Source: Anseranas semipalmata | Taxonomy: Eukaryota > Chordata > Aves > Anseriformes > Anseranatidae | Direction of reading: 5' to 3' | Assembly: GCA_013399115.1 (NCBI GenBank) | Contig: VXAA01000904.1 | Location: 823,979-887,978 of the forward strand | Length of the DNA stretch: 64,000 nucleotides | Shown here: positions 14,816 through 24,800 of the stretch, piece by piece | Numbering within the stretch: position 1 is the first letter of the stretch | Layout: each line of letters opens with the position of its first letter | Position numbers and translations under genes: made by a program | The notes under the pieces: model-generated | What the model was told of the DNA's origin: nothing | The model's database searches: none | Seen by the model: only the letters and a program-made list of their open reading frames with translations

Positions 14816-14832
14816 AGCCGCGCGGCCGCGTC
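3415..14832 (-). CDS. SH3BP5: SH3BP5, 5' part of the gene (coding exons 1-3, partial)
   Basis: SH3-domain binding protein 5 (Sab) is known as a guanine-nucleotide exchange factor for RAB11, a BTK SH3-domain ligand and a mitochondrial scaffold for JNK. The visible exons, joined in order 14768-(about 14832), 13241-13303 and 3415-3543 on the minus strand, read through in phase 0. They give an acidic Glu tract ending in VDPRIQ, then GELEKLNQSTDD..., then DARQKFRSVLVE...VARQ. This matches the start of the SH3BP5 coiled-coil region almost residue for residue as I recall the human protein. Every junction has a consensus GT donor and AG acceptor. The next exon (AQLEAQKAT... in human) is not found between 1 and 3414, so the rest of the gene, including the JNK-binding motifs, lies left of the window. 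The initiator Met is not resolved (see exon 1). Gene identity is very secure; the N-terminus is not. Confidence 0.95.
6240..6650. other. CpG-rich block inside SH3BP5 intron 2
   Basis: I count about 20 CpG in the 225 bases from about 6420 to 6645, with GC near 60 percent, which is island-like. The surrounding intron (3.2-9.6 kb) is also CpG-richer than the rest of the window. It could be an alternative promoter, an enhancer kept unmethylated, or a decayed GC-rich insertion. No recognisable exon or repeat consensus was seen. Confidence 0.5.
9862..9930 (-). repeat. Possible MIR-type SINE relic
   Basis: The plus strand reads TTTTGCAGATGTAGAACTGA then GGCACAGTGAGAAC. This is close to the antisense core of MIR/CORE-SINEs (TTTTACAGATGAGGAAACTG then AGGCACAGAGAG). 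Only about 65 bases align by eye, so the call is tentative. Confidence 0.35.
11458..11480. repeat. TATAGA simple repeat
   Basis: Short imperfect TATAGATA units in SH3BP5 intron 2. Confidence 0.75.
11780..12190 (-). mobile_element. CR1 LINE, 3' fragment (diverged, minus strand)
   Basis: The plus strand shows the reverse complement of a CR1 3' end. It reads AATAGAACAGTTCAGTTGGG then AGGGACCTCCAAAGATCATC, followed by the segments corresponding to 'CCTCTTGAGCACTGACAGGC' and 'CTCACGGTGAAGACATTTTT', then a GC-rich block ending in CTCAGCCTCTCTCAGCGAGG. This order is typical of the terminal reverse-transcriptase and 3' UTR segment of avian CR1. It is strongly 5'-truncated, as is usual. The 3' octamer repeat is degraded, so it is an old copy. 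Minus-strand translation near 11933-12235 resembles the C-terminal CR1 ORF2 only in broken frames. Confidence 0.88.
12827..12847. repeat. (AT)n microsatellite
   Basis: About ten AT units lie after an A run in SH3BP5 intron 2. Confidence 0.9.
13241..13303 (-). CDS. SH3BP5: SH3BP5 coding exon 2
   Basis: This 21-codon exon encodes GELEKLNQSTDDINRRETEL plus a final Glu. The acceptor is a good pyrimidine tract, TTTCTTTCCAG, and the donor is GTAGAG. Both ends are phase 0, so it joins exon 1 (ends ...PRIQ) and exon 3 (starts DARQ) without a frame change. It begins the coiled coil. Confidence 0.97.
13304..14767 (-). other. SH3BP5: SH3BP5 intron 1
   Basis: This 1.46-kb intron is bounded by the donor GTGAGG at 14767 and the acceptor TTTCCAG at 13304. 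The half next to exon 1 is CpG-rich and contains an AAT microsatellite. The other half is AT-rich, with a C9/A10 run near 13636-13655. No further exon is seen. Confidence 0.8.
14719..14740. repeat. (AAT)n microsatellite beside SH3BP5 exon 1
   Basis: About seven ATA/AAT units lie in intron 1, about 30 bases from the exon 1 donor, inside the CpG island. Confidence 0.9.
14768..14832 (-). CDS. SH3BP5: SH3BP5 coding exon 1, 3' part (N-terminus unresolved)
   Basis: Reading the minus strand up to the donor GTGAGG at 14767, the codons give an alanine pair, ten consecutive Glu (GAG/GAA mixed) and VDPRIQ. This matches the acidic stretch and VDPRIQ at the end of human exon 1. Beyond an undetermined base at 14833 the same frame continues as low-complexity Gly/Arg/Pro codons, with no ATG before a stop at about 14939-14941. 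The start codon is therefore missing, either because the single N hides an indel or because GC-rich sequence collapsed in assembly. The coordinate above 14832 is left open on purpose. Confidence 0.85.
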
Positions 14833-14949
14833 NACCCCTCCCCGGCCGCGGCCCCCCCGGCGCTTTGTGCGGGCGCGGAGCCGCGGGCCTGCTGCCCGCC
14901 TTCCTCCTCCCCTCCTCTCTTCTTCCTTTTTCCCTTTTTTATTATCATT

Positions 14950-17900
14950 TTATTTTCAGAATAAGATGCTTTCAGCAACCTTGAAAACGCAAGTGAAAGC
15001 CGGATTTCCATTGTGTGGCAGCGGAGCAAGCAACGGTTGTACCCACTGGGTGCAGCAGAAAAAGGCATCCTGAAGACATGTCCTTGTCCTGTCAGTGACA
15101 AGGAACTTGTGGCGAGCAGCTCTCGGCTCCAGCAGCTCTTCATCTCGCTTTCCTCAGGCACAGCCGTGGGCAGCAGCAAAGAAATACAGTTTTAAACAGT
15201 GGCTTTTCTCTTCCCTTCTGACAGCAACCCCGGAGAGAGAGATGAACAGCACATTCCCTCGTCATTCCAAAGGAAAAACACCGTGTTTTGTCCTTTCCCT
15301 CCTCAAGACATAGAGAAGAAGTCCCAGCAGAGCACGCGGGCCACACTACCTATATGGGAAAAATCAGTCAAGAAGTGGCAACTGGCTCAGCCAAGGCCCT
15401 GCCTCAAATCGCACCCACCGTGCTGAACCGCTTCCTCACTCCCTTTGCGCGGATAACAAGTCATTTCAAACAGATGGGGAATAGATCTCCACCTTAAAAG
15501 TATCACTTTTTAATTTAACCTCATTTTTGTCAGAAGACTCCACAAAGACAACCAAAACATTAAAAATAAACAACCAGTTCTTATACTTGGTGAAGAAGCT
15601 TCCTTTGAGAGGCTGAAGATCAAAAAAAAATTTTCAGCAAAGCATAAGAAGATAAAAATTCATGTTCTAAGGTGAAAAAAGAGGAAAACAAAAGCATTCA
15701 AGTTCTTCCAAACAATGTAAAGCAACCAAAAAAAAGGGGGGGGGGGGGAGAGTGGCACAAACATTTGAAAATAGTATAAACACACAGAGTGACACCAACA
15801 AACTAAAATAATCAAGAAACAGAGGAGGTGTTGCAAAAACGCAGATGGGTTGTTTGCAACATCTTCATTTCTCACAGCAAAAGAAATCATGAAAAGAAAA
15901 AGAAAACATCACCAAAGCCAAGTGGTTTACTCTTACTGATTTCCATTAAGGGAATTAAACGTGTGCAAACGGCCCACAGGTGCCAGGGCCCCGGGGTCTC
16001 TCATCCCCACTGTGCTGTGGCTCATGCCAAGGCGGTGGTGGTCCAACATCCAAAGCTCTCGCCATCCTAAAGGAGCAGAGAAAACACAAAGCAGCACATG
16101 GAAGAGTTAATGCTGGCAAGCCCACTGTCACCGCTTACATTTCTAGAAAACGTGGCTGTGTTGAACAGCTATGGTAGCTTTGCCACATTTCTCCAAAACC
16201 CACGCGGTCTGACCCACAGCAGCGTCATGCAAAGCACTGCCTGCTGCTCGGGGTACCAAAATGCTCCCGTAGGGACCGTGCTCTCCCCAAGGGACTTGTC
16301 ACATTTGTGCGAGGACTCTGCTCTTCCATTGCCACCGTGACAGTCCCAGCGATTGTCACAGCTCAGATAAAACCAAGCCAAACTCATCAATCTGCCACCA
16401 TCATGTCAGAGCAAGCTGTTTCTTTCCACGTTCGTACTTGGAATTAGCACGCTGGGGGAGCTGCCTGCACGGCTCAGCTCTGTGCGAGACTGTAGGAATA
16501 CACAGCCCCCTTTCCCCATGTCTCTGAAAGCTCACACGTGGCCCTGAGGCCACCGAGATCATTTTATATCAAACCAATACATCAGGAAGATGTATTTTTA
16601 AGAAATTGCTGAAGAATGCACAGATCGTAAGTTTGACATCACTAAGGCGTAAACAGAAAAGTGGCCTTGAGAGAGAGATTCGAAGGAAAAGAGAAAGGGG
16701 GACCACTCAGTACCCATGAACATCAATAAGAGACTCAAAAATACTATTTGCATGGCCAGTTTTCTCTGTTCCCCATGAAACAGTTCTGGCTGAGACCGCA
16801 GCCACATGCAAAGGGCAGCAGGGCCCCAGGAGTGCGTGCCCAACCATCCTGCGCAGCGCGCAGGCGGGCTACGTGCTCCGCTTGAGCCGGTACGGCACAA
16901 GAAGTAAACGGCGGATGATGGCATTTGGGTTTCGCTCTCACCAAGTCGTGAGTAATTTCATCCCAGCAAACGTCCTACGTGATGTGTTAAAAGTCAGAAG
17001 CCTCCCCAGCCCCAGCCCACCCCAAAAGAGAAAGCCAGTCGTGCTGACCTTTTCGCTTCCCCCACAGGTCCCATAAGCACAAAGGCAGCTGAGTAAAGCC
17101 TGCACGAGGTTTGACTGAGACACGCTGTGCTTTTTCTTACATCAATATTTCAAAGCCCGGGTCCAAAGCAATGTTTGAATATCAAGCACAAAAAAATCCT
17201 CCTTTTTCCCACAGAAATCCTCCGTGTACAGGCAGGAAAGAGAGCGAAACTTCTGTAAGGGAGGAGTACAGAGAGGAATTTTCTCCCTCGTTCTGGAAGA
17301 TGTTTTGTAGATTAGGTATTACATCTTCTCAATAGATGTTGGGGAAATTTAAGTTGCATTTTAAATAAAATCAGCTGGGAAGAAGTATGTGTCAGTGAAG
17401 GACCACTTGGGGAAACACAGTAATGACTGTTGTTAATTTAGGGGGGAAAAATCAAAGTGAATGGATAGGGTAATTTTACACATATTTGATGACGGTAGAT
17501 TCTGAGTGGATTTTAAGGAAGAATTGGGTTTTTTTTGTTTTGTTTTTCTTTAGTCTTACATTCAAATTTCTGTTCATATGTGCCCTCAAAGCTTGCTTCT
17601 ACCCAAGCACTAGAGGCAAGAACATAAAATACAAATCAAAGTTGCATCTCCTTCCTCAGAAACAAGTTCTATTGTCTCCTCTTTTTGAACACTGATAGCA
17701 CATCGAGTAGAGTTTGGGACTAATTAACACACAAAATACAGTTATGGGCATAAAATCACCTAAGTAATTGCTATAACTGAAGTAATCCTGAAGTTTACCA
17801 CACTAACTTTGACGATATTACACCAGAAATTAGTTTAGCCCAGGGAACTTCTCATTTAAAAACAAAGTCACCATCTCTCTCTTCCAAACTGCAGCGAAGA

Positions 17901-20540
17901 CATTGCTCTATCAACATTCAAACCCCATATGCTTCGCTGCTTTTCAGAAGTACACTGCACATGTTCGAAACACTTTTAAACGCTAAGTAGGATCTCGCCC
18001 ACAATCCCAGTACATTGGAAGATCTGGTTCTCCAAGTCTTAATCTCACTGATAAGAGGCTAAGCCTATACTTTTTTTTTTTTCTTTTTTTTTAAGATACA
18101 GACTGCATTTACAGAAGATTTTAAATTCCCTGGATACACACTCAGGGTGTTAAACATTTCTGAAGTGGTCAGAATCAAAACTTCCTCTGGCTTATTTCTC
18201 AATCAAATTTTCACACTTCCATACTCACAATGGCTGCAGCATGCTTGTGCTCTGCATTTTAGGAAACACTAAAAATCAGTTATTCTTTTTTTACACCTTT
18301 TGTTAAAATGCTATCACCTTATGAACTTGCATACAAACGATGCACACAAAGGCACATTAATGGGGCCTAAGCATCTATGGTACAAACAATTGTAAATTTC
18401 CCCACCTACAAGGAATATATTTGAAGAAAATGCTACATCCCCAAATACTCTTTAGTTTCACTTCTTTCTTTAACAAGCACCATTTAAGGATGATTAAAAA
18501 ATACCCGCTGGGCTTCACAAGGCTACAAAGAAAGTAGGCTCATTTAAAGAGGTACAATCTATTTTCTAGCCACACTGACCTTACTATCTTTCAGAAAAAC
18601 TAAATACAAGAATTATTAGCACAATTACCTGCTTGGCTGATTTCTACTGGATATGCATTTGTATCCCACGAGCTACTTTTATTATTATTCCAAAACCTGA
18701 TCTTGATGATGCTGATGCTTTATACAGATAGTGTGAGTGCAATATATATTTTATATAAAATTTGCATAAATGATACTTTATATATAGTACATGACTAACA
18801 GCTTGAGGGGTTCCCCTGCTTGTTGCTGTTTCACTGGGAGAGAATCACCACCACCACAGGACTTTCTTCTCCTCCAAGCTGTCCGTACAGAGGTGGGTGG
18901 CATGGAATTTCCCACTGGAAACCGTCAGTACAATGAGACTATGTCTGCAGAGGAGCAGAGCAGGCCCACTGTTCGCCTGCCCAAAATACAAAGTTTGCTG
19001 CTTTTGCAGATTTAGGAAATGCCACAGTAACATGAGAGTCTTCCTTGTACCTGCTGCTGAACGATAACGAAGATCCCCTTTACATTGCTTGATACTTCAA
19101 CAGGGAAAAACCTATACTGCATCCTTTTAAGTTGAACATATTCATGCAGGTTCCTCACCCTGCTATCTGCCTTCCTCAACAGGTAGTCTCTTATCAGTTT
19201 CAATGGGAGCAGGATCAAGTGCAAAGGCTGTACTCAGAATAAGGCCTTAGATAAAAAGTGTTGCCTTGTGAGTGCCAAAATGAGATGCAAGAGCCATTCT
19301 CCTCCACCCAGCCTGATAATTCAGCAATGCCTCTGCAGTGATCCAGATACATCATCGCTATTCAGTACAAAAACACCCACCCTCATCTTTTATTCTTTGT
19401 GCTTTGTGGCACTGCTCGCGTGCGTCTCCCCACCACCCACGAGGCACCTCCCGTGGAGCAAAGCTACTTGACGTGCGCAGGCTGCAGCACAGCTCCCTAC
19501 GAGAGCGACCTTGTGACTGCTAAAGGCTCTCTGACCACAGTGATCTTGCTACCAGACAGGAAACTCACTGACCTCCCATTTTAAGCTGATGAGCATACAA
19601 CATTAACAATGTGAGCCTCCAGAGCACCTTCCAGCAGAGGACCTCAAAGCACTCATTCAAGCATCAGCTATCCAGGGAAGCTTTCCCTTTGTTTCCCCGC
19701 ACAAATCCCACATCCTAGAAGTACTAATTGATTAAATAGAGGGAAGCAGCAGAGATATTTCAAGTACAAGATGGCCCAGAGAACCATGGAAACATTGAAA
19801 ATAAATTTTCAAACAGGGGGCTGAGTGGACCCAGATAGCTACAGAAAGGCAGAGATTTGGGACCTCATTATCGTCGTGGCCAACTAATGTGCAAAGAGAA
19901 AAGGCAGAACCCGTTGTGTATCTAGAGAAATAAAGACAGGGGCTGGCAACCACACAAGGGAACTCCTCCCTCTGAGTTGTGGAGAAAGACTGGCAGCTAA
20001 GAGGGAAGCCCAGAGATGGGGACAGGCCCTTCCACAGCCAAGCCCAATTAGCAAGGTATTAAAAGTCTTTGCACAGTCTCTTTGCTTCCTAACTGCATTT
20101 GGCTGACCCATAAGCTGTGATAGGAGAAATAGGAAATGCTTTTCTACCCTCCTCTTTAGTATCCTTCTCAGGCTCGTTATAGCCTAATTTACCTTGTGCC
20201 AGAAAATATGAGCTTATGAAGGATCTAGACACAGAAACACTTCTCAGTGTAACTAATCTGAGTTTCCTGCCTGCAAGAGGGGTCCATGCTTCAAGTGTCT
20301 CCTTCCAGGTAAGTATGGAAATCCAAAAGCCACTCAGATACTCAGATATAAAAATCCATAGCAGCTTCATAAAGGTGAAATGCTTCCTGTGTACGAAGAA
20401 CCTTTGCCGCCTCTCCTGCCATTAATAGCGAGGTTTTCTGCCCTCCACCCACTACCTGACAGAATCTCAGTCTTCAGCGCTTCCTGTTACATAAAAATCA
20501 AGCGACTGAGCACATTGTGCGTGGGAGTGAAGTAGAGTCT
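14950..20540. other. Intergenic, upstream of SH3BP5
   Basis: No gene was recognised. The first 500 bases next to the island stay GC-moderate. A poly(A)/poly(G) run (A8 then G14) sits at about 15727-15748. Poly(T) tracts occur near 18070-18095. The short open frames here are not supported by codon pattern or homology I recognise. Confidence 0.55.
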
Positions 20541-20559
20541 GTTTTAGCACTTAACTCCA

Positions 20560-21130
20560 TACTTCAGGATAAGTAACGAGTATCTGCGCTCCCTCTCCTG
20601 CCTTCCCCACGAGCTCTGAGCGCTGCCGCAGAGCGGCCTCCGTGCACTCCCGCTTCGGCCACCGACAGCAGCTCGGCCACGGCAGCCCCGAGCTAGCACC
20701 AGGGCTGGGAAACCTGCCTGGGTCCTTGGTTGGTAACACAGGGTAGGTTTGGAAGCCTCACTGCCACAACCGTGCTGCCAGCAGCACCTGAGCAACGGCT
20801 CCACATCTCCGAGACCCAAATAAACGCTTTGGGATTGCAATGTAGATACAGGCTCTCTCCCTGTCATCTCTACTTCTACCTCACCACCCAGGCTCAGCCT
20901 CTTCTTTTCCACAGTCTTATCATCAGCCCTTCCCCACAGTCCCTCAGCCGCCCAGCACTTCGCTGCTGCTGCCTCCGTACGCCAGAGGCTGCGGGGGCTG
21001 CCCGAGCCACCCAGAGAGGAACAGGGGCAGCAGCAAGAAGACACGGCGTAGGTTCTGCAAAAACAAAAGCAAAACTGCCCGCCGCTCTGGGGGCTTCCGA
21101 GGACGAGGGAATATCCCTACCGCCTCTACA
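20560..21130. other. Isolated intergenic CpG-rich block
   Basis: GC and CpG content rise abruptly in this block, about 5.7 kb upstream of the SH3BP5 island; the part 20585-20700 alone has about a dozen CpG. A minus-strand open frame of 166 codons (20544-21044) crosses it. That frame is Ser/Gly/Arg/Cys-rich with no family resemblance, so I do not call it a gene. Candidate roles are an alternative or antisense-RNA promoter, or an enhancer. Confidence 0.5.
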
Positions 21131-21518
21131 GCGTGACATTATGTCTGGAAAGTACAGCGTAGATATGCAGGAGCCTGTGGAAAAAGGGGTCTTCAGAGCT
21201 TTGTGACAGCGAGTGGTTCAGATCTCCATCAGCTGAGGAGCGCCATAGGCACAATGCCAAACCTTTAAAGTTACCAGATCACAGGCACCTGCACCACCTG
21301 CTTCTGGTCTCACTATAAACCGAACCGTTTCAGATTGTTTTCTTTTACCAGCATACTAGTTCCAGACCTAGGCTTAAGAATATTAATTCAATATACCACT
21401 AAAAGTGTCTTTCCAAGGCCAGGCTAGCTCTGGTCTCTCCCAGATGGTAAAAGCAAGTGCTGTAACAGAGAATGCTAACAGAAGTGGCTTTGGGTCAGAG
21501 ACCGAGAGACCTCTTCTA

Positions 21519-21645
21519 GTATTATTGTTATATCTGCTTTTCAGACAAATCCATGAAAACATAGAGAGGCTAAATGACTGCACTAAGGCCGCACATAAGA
21601 ATCTCATGGCAAAATTCAAAGCCAGATCCCTAGTCACTTTAATTC
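21519..21645 (-). repeat. MIR-like SINE relic, antisense to plus strand
   Basis: The plus strand reads ATTATTGTTATATCTGCTTT, TCAGACAAATCCATGAAAAC, ATAGAGAGGCTAAATGACTG, CACTAAGGCCGCACATAAGA... and then CAAAGCCAGATCCCTAG. The order is that of the MIR/CORE-SINE antisense core: Pu-rich 'TTTTACAGATGAGGAAAC', 'AGAGAGGTTAAGTGACTTGC', 'CAAGGTCACAC', then 'GAACCCAGGTC'. Several blocks match in the right order over about 120 bases, with heavy divergence as expected for an ancient amniote repeat. Confidence 0.55.
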
Positions 21646-21840
21646 TGTTTTAACCTCTCCTCTAGACTTTCCTTTTTGGCATGCTTCACCCTTGCTCCAT
21701 TCCTCTAGTTCTGTAAAAGGCCTTTTCTCATTTTGAACTTGAACTGCCTATTTAGCAACCATGCCTTACTGCATAGTCCTTAAAAAAACTCACTGAAAGT
21801 TCTATAGCAGAAGTTACACAACAGAACAACCCCCCCCCCC

Positions 21841-21871
21841 NNNNNNNNNNNNNNNNNNNNNNNNNNNNNNN
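21841..21871. other. Assembly gap, 31 N
   Basis: Undetermined bases directly after a C11 run (21830-21840). This suggests sequencing failure at a homopolymer or G-rich structure on the other strand. Confidence 0.99.
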
Positions 21872-24800
21872 TCTTGGTATGGTGATAAATTCTTTCAAAA
21901 ACAGATTTCTCTTGTTTATATATAAACTATTGCATCACACTTACTGTTAGCCATGGTTCAACACGAGTGTTTGTGCGAATGATGTAGCTACCTCGTTTTA
22001 ACTCCTGCTTCGGGGATGTTTCCTTGCCTGTTGCAGATACTGGAGAATTCTTGCAGTACTGTCTGGAGTATGCTTATCCTCACTAGACCAGTCTCTTTTA
22101 CCACAGAAAACACATTTAACCCCAGGAAAGAATAAAATACGGTGTTGCAACTTCATCTCCACTGAAATCTCTCCAATATGAGGGCAGTTTTACAAACCTG
22201 CTCAATAAGATTTGTAGGGTCAGAAGTGAAGCATTTCGCCTTGGGAGTCCCTGCAGCCCACCCGTTGGTCACAAAACTTACTTTTTTTCTCTCCCTTTTT
22301 TTTTTCTTGAGACACCCTCTAGGCTTCTAGAGTGGGAGGTACATAGGATTGCTATGTGACTGGATTCAAAAGCTGCTCCCTTCCCTGTCCCAAAAGACAC
22401 TGTTTTGTTTCCCTTGCTCCATTGGCACAAGGAGGTAAGGTGACATTTCCCTCATTCTCAGCCAGTGACTGCATCAGAACAGCACTTTTGCACCTCAAAC
22501 GTGCACGCAGGCCATGTCCCAGCTGTAACAGGCAGTGTGTATCGCAGGAGCAAGCTCCACAACATCAGGAAGAGGTAAGGGAGCATGCTTCAGCCCTCCG
22601 GAAAATCCTGCCTGTGAGGACCGTGGGGAGCCAGAGAGATTGTCCTTCATTAACAGGCAGATGAACACAGATCACTCCCAACAGAGGACCATGTTTCTCT
22701 GATCTAAAATGTGACCCCTGAGCCTCCCTTTCAGCCCCTTTGGCCTTTCCTCCAATTTGCTTCCATCTTTCATTTCCTACACTCCCACAGGATAACTCCT
22801 TGCAAGCGAGCTGTTAGCACAAGACGCCGTGCACCCCTGCACCCACGTTTCCGATGAGCTGCCAAGGCACAAACAACTCTCCCATAACGCGAAGTATCTG
22901 AATGCCCTGGAAATGGTAAGCACGATAAATACCTGGGGCAGGTTCTGGGTAGGATGGTGGGATTTTACATGTCCTAAAATTGATCTGAAAGGGTGCCTTC
23001 ATTTCTCTAAGCTTTTCACATTGCTTTTTGTAAAAAAAGTGGTATTCAGGCACTGTGTCTAGCAAAGGAAAGGATGCCTAGGTGCTTTGTGGCCAGGACT
23101 ATTTCAGCAAATGGACTGAATGGCTCAGGAAATCAGCATGGTCACCGGCCAAAAATGCAGATGAGGAAAGTAGTTGAAGGTTTTTGCATTTGACAGGTGT
23201 ATGAGGATCATCCAGCCCTTGTTTGGAGAAGGATCCGCATATTACAAAATATTCTGAGAATATGCTTGACATGCAGGTCTTCTCAGGAGCAAGCCAACCA
23301 GAAAGAAAATGGATTTTCCTCCTTGGTCACGATCACAGGAGGGGGGTCAGTGTACTCAACGCCCTGGAGACCCAGAAGGTTTGTCTCTGAGATCTCCCAA
23401 GCAAAACTGCTGCCAAGAGTGCAAACGCAGTCCTGATGCAAGGGGGTGAAAATTGCTCTAATTCAGTCTGGCATCCGTGCTGCTCCCCAGTCCTGGCAAG
23501 CAGGACTGAGAGGAGCCCCAGAGTAACAGCAGCTGCAATCAGCCCTCCAGTTGCCATTGCAGAGTGCCGGAGATCCGCAGCGGGATGCGAGGACAAGAAC
23601 ACCCTCTCCAAACAGCAGGAGATGCCATTGATTTTCAGACGCAGGCATTTTGCAGAGAGAGCAAAAGGAACAAAGCAGATGTCAGGCAGCCTGCAGCACA
23701 GCTCTCCCCTCGCAGGCACCCCTTTGGAGCAGTAATTCCTTCAAGGGGGGCAGGGGAGAAGAAACAACCACCCAGCAGTGTGCTAATCTTCACAGACAGA
23801 GCAGCTTTAATGCTGTGTAATCCTCCAGAGGGAGGAAGCGGCATTTCCTTTGTGCCAAGGATATCAAAATGGTTGAAGGTGGCAAGCTCCACTGATTTTA
23901 CCTTTATTAAAGGAGAGAGATTTCCACAAGCCCTGAGAAGGCTTGGTCAAGAGCTAGATGGAGGCACATAAGCATCTACTCATAATAACATAAAATAGCA
24001 GGCAGTTGGGGCCTCCTGAAAGAATATATATAAGCAAATGTGCACACAAACTAGAGATTGCACATCACAGCAACAGATATCAGTTATACAGCTATCAAAC
24101 AATAGCATAGCAGCAGCGATATGAGCAGCTCAATAATTGCCTTTTATTCTTTTTGAATTTGGCACCTGTATTATGTTGCAGCAGGTATGTAATTAACTTG
24201 TATTCTGAAGGGGGAAGTGGTGCCCTAAGGTTATTGTTACACGAGTGCCAAACCTTCTTGAGCCACTTCCTCAGCAGAGAAACATTTTTCCATGTAAATT
24301 GGGTAGAGAAGTGAAAGGAGATAGGCATTCTCAGTAAAATTCTGAGTAATAGAGCCTACTTTTAATTAAACCTTACTTTAAATAACAGTAGGATTCATAT
24401 TCTAGTCAGACACTTTCCTGCATCTAAATATCAAACAACTGTCAATTCCCAATGGCACTGAATGTAAAATCAGTTCCTGAACACCTTAAGGTAACATGCA
24501 GGAAACATCATCTTGAGTTCACCTTGGTATGTCAGTACTTCTCACCCAGCCTTGTCTAAAACACCTTAGAAATAGCAGCTTGCGCTATATGGCACTGCCT
24601 GGACATCCAGAGTCTCGTAGAAATCGTCAGAGACCCAAGTTATTTTTTGGGCTCAGATACTTTTGTTACTTACAGTTGTATACATATGTCTGGTCCTACA
24701 GAATTTCTGAAGTGTTCAACACGGTTGCAAGCCTTGCTTCCTTCTTGTGTAAAATGGGAAGTTAAAACTCTGAATAAAGGATCTGAAATACAAAGCTATA

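Larger units (their letters stand above)
14380..14930. promoter_or_regulatory. CpG island at the SH3BP5 5' end
   Basis: GC content and CpG density rise sharply between about 14.38 and 14.93 kb compared with flanking AT-rich DNA. The block spans coding exon 1 and the start of intron 1. This is the expected promoter island of SH3BP5, with transcription to the left. No TATA box is evident. The transcription start was not located. Confidence 0.75.

Noticed and set aside
20544..21044. 166-codon minus-strand frame as a protein gene
   Set aside because: High GC lowers stop frequency; the composition is Ser/Gly/Arg/Cys-rich with no domain or splice support. Kept only as a CpG block.
23333..23719. 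128-codon minus-strand frame with a hydrophobic stretch (MATGGLIAAAVTLGLLSVLL)
   Set aside because: It looks like a membrane segment, but there is no promoter island, no splice context and no recognised family; a frame of this length is expected by chance in 64 kb.
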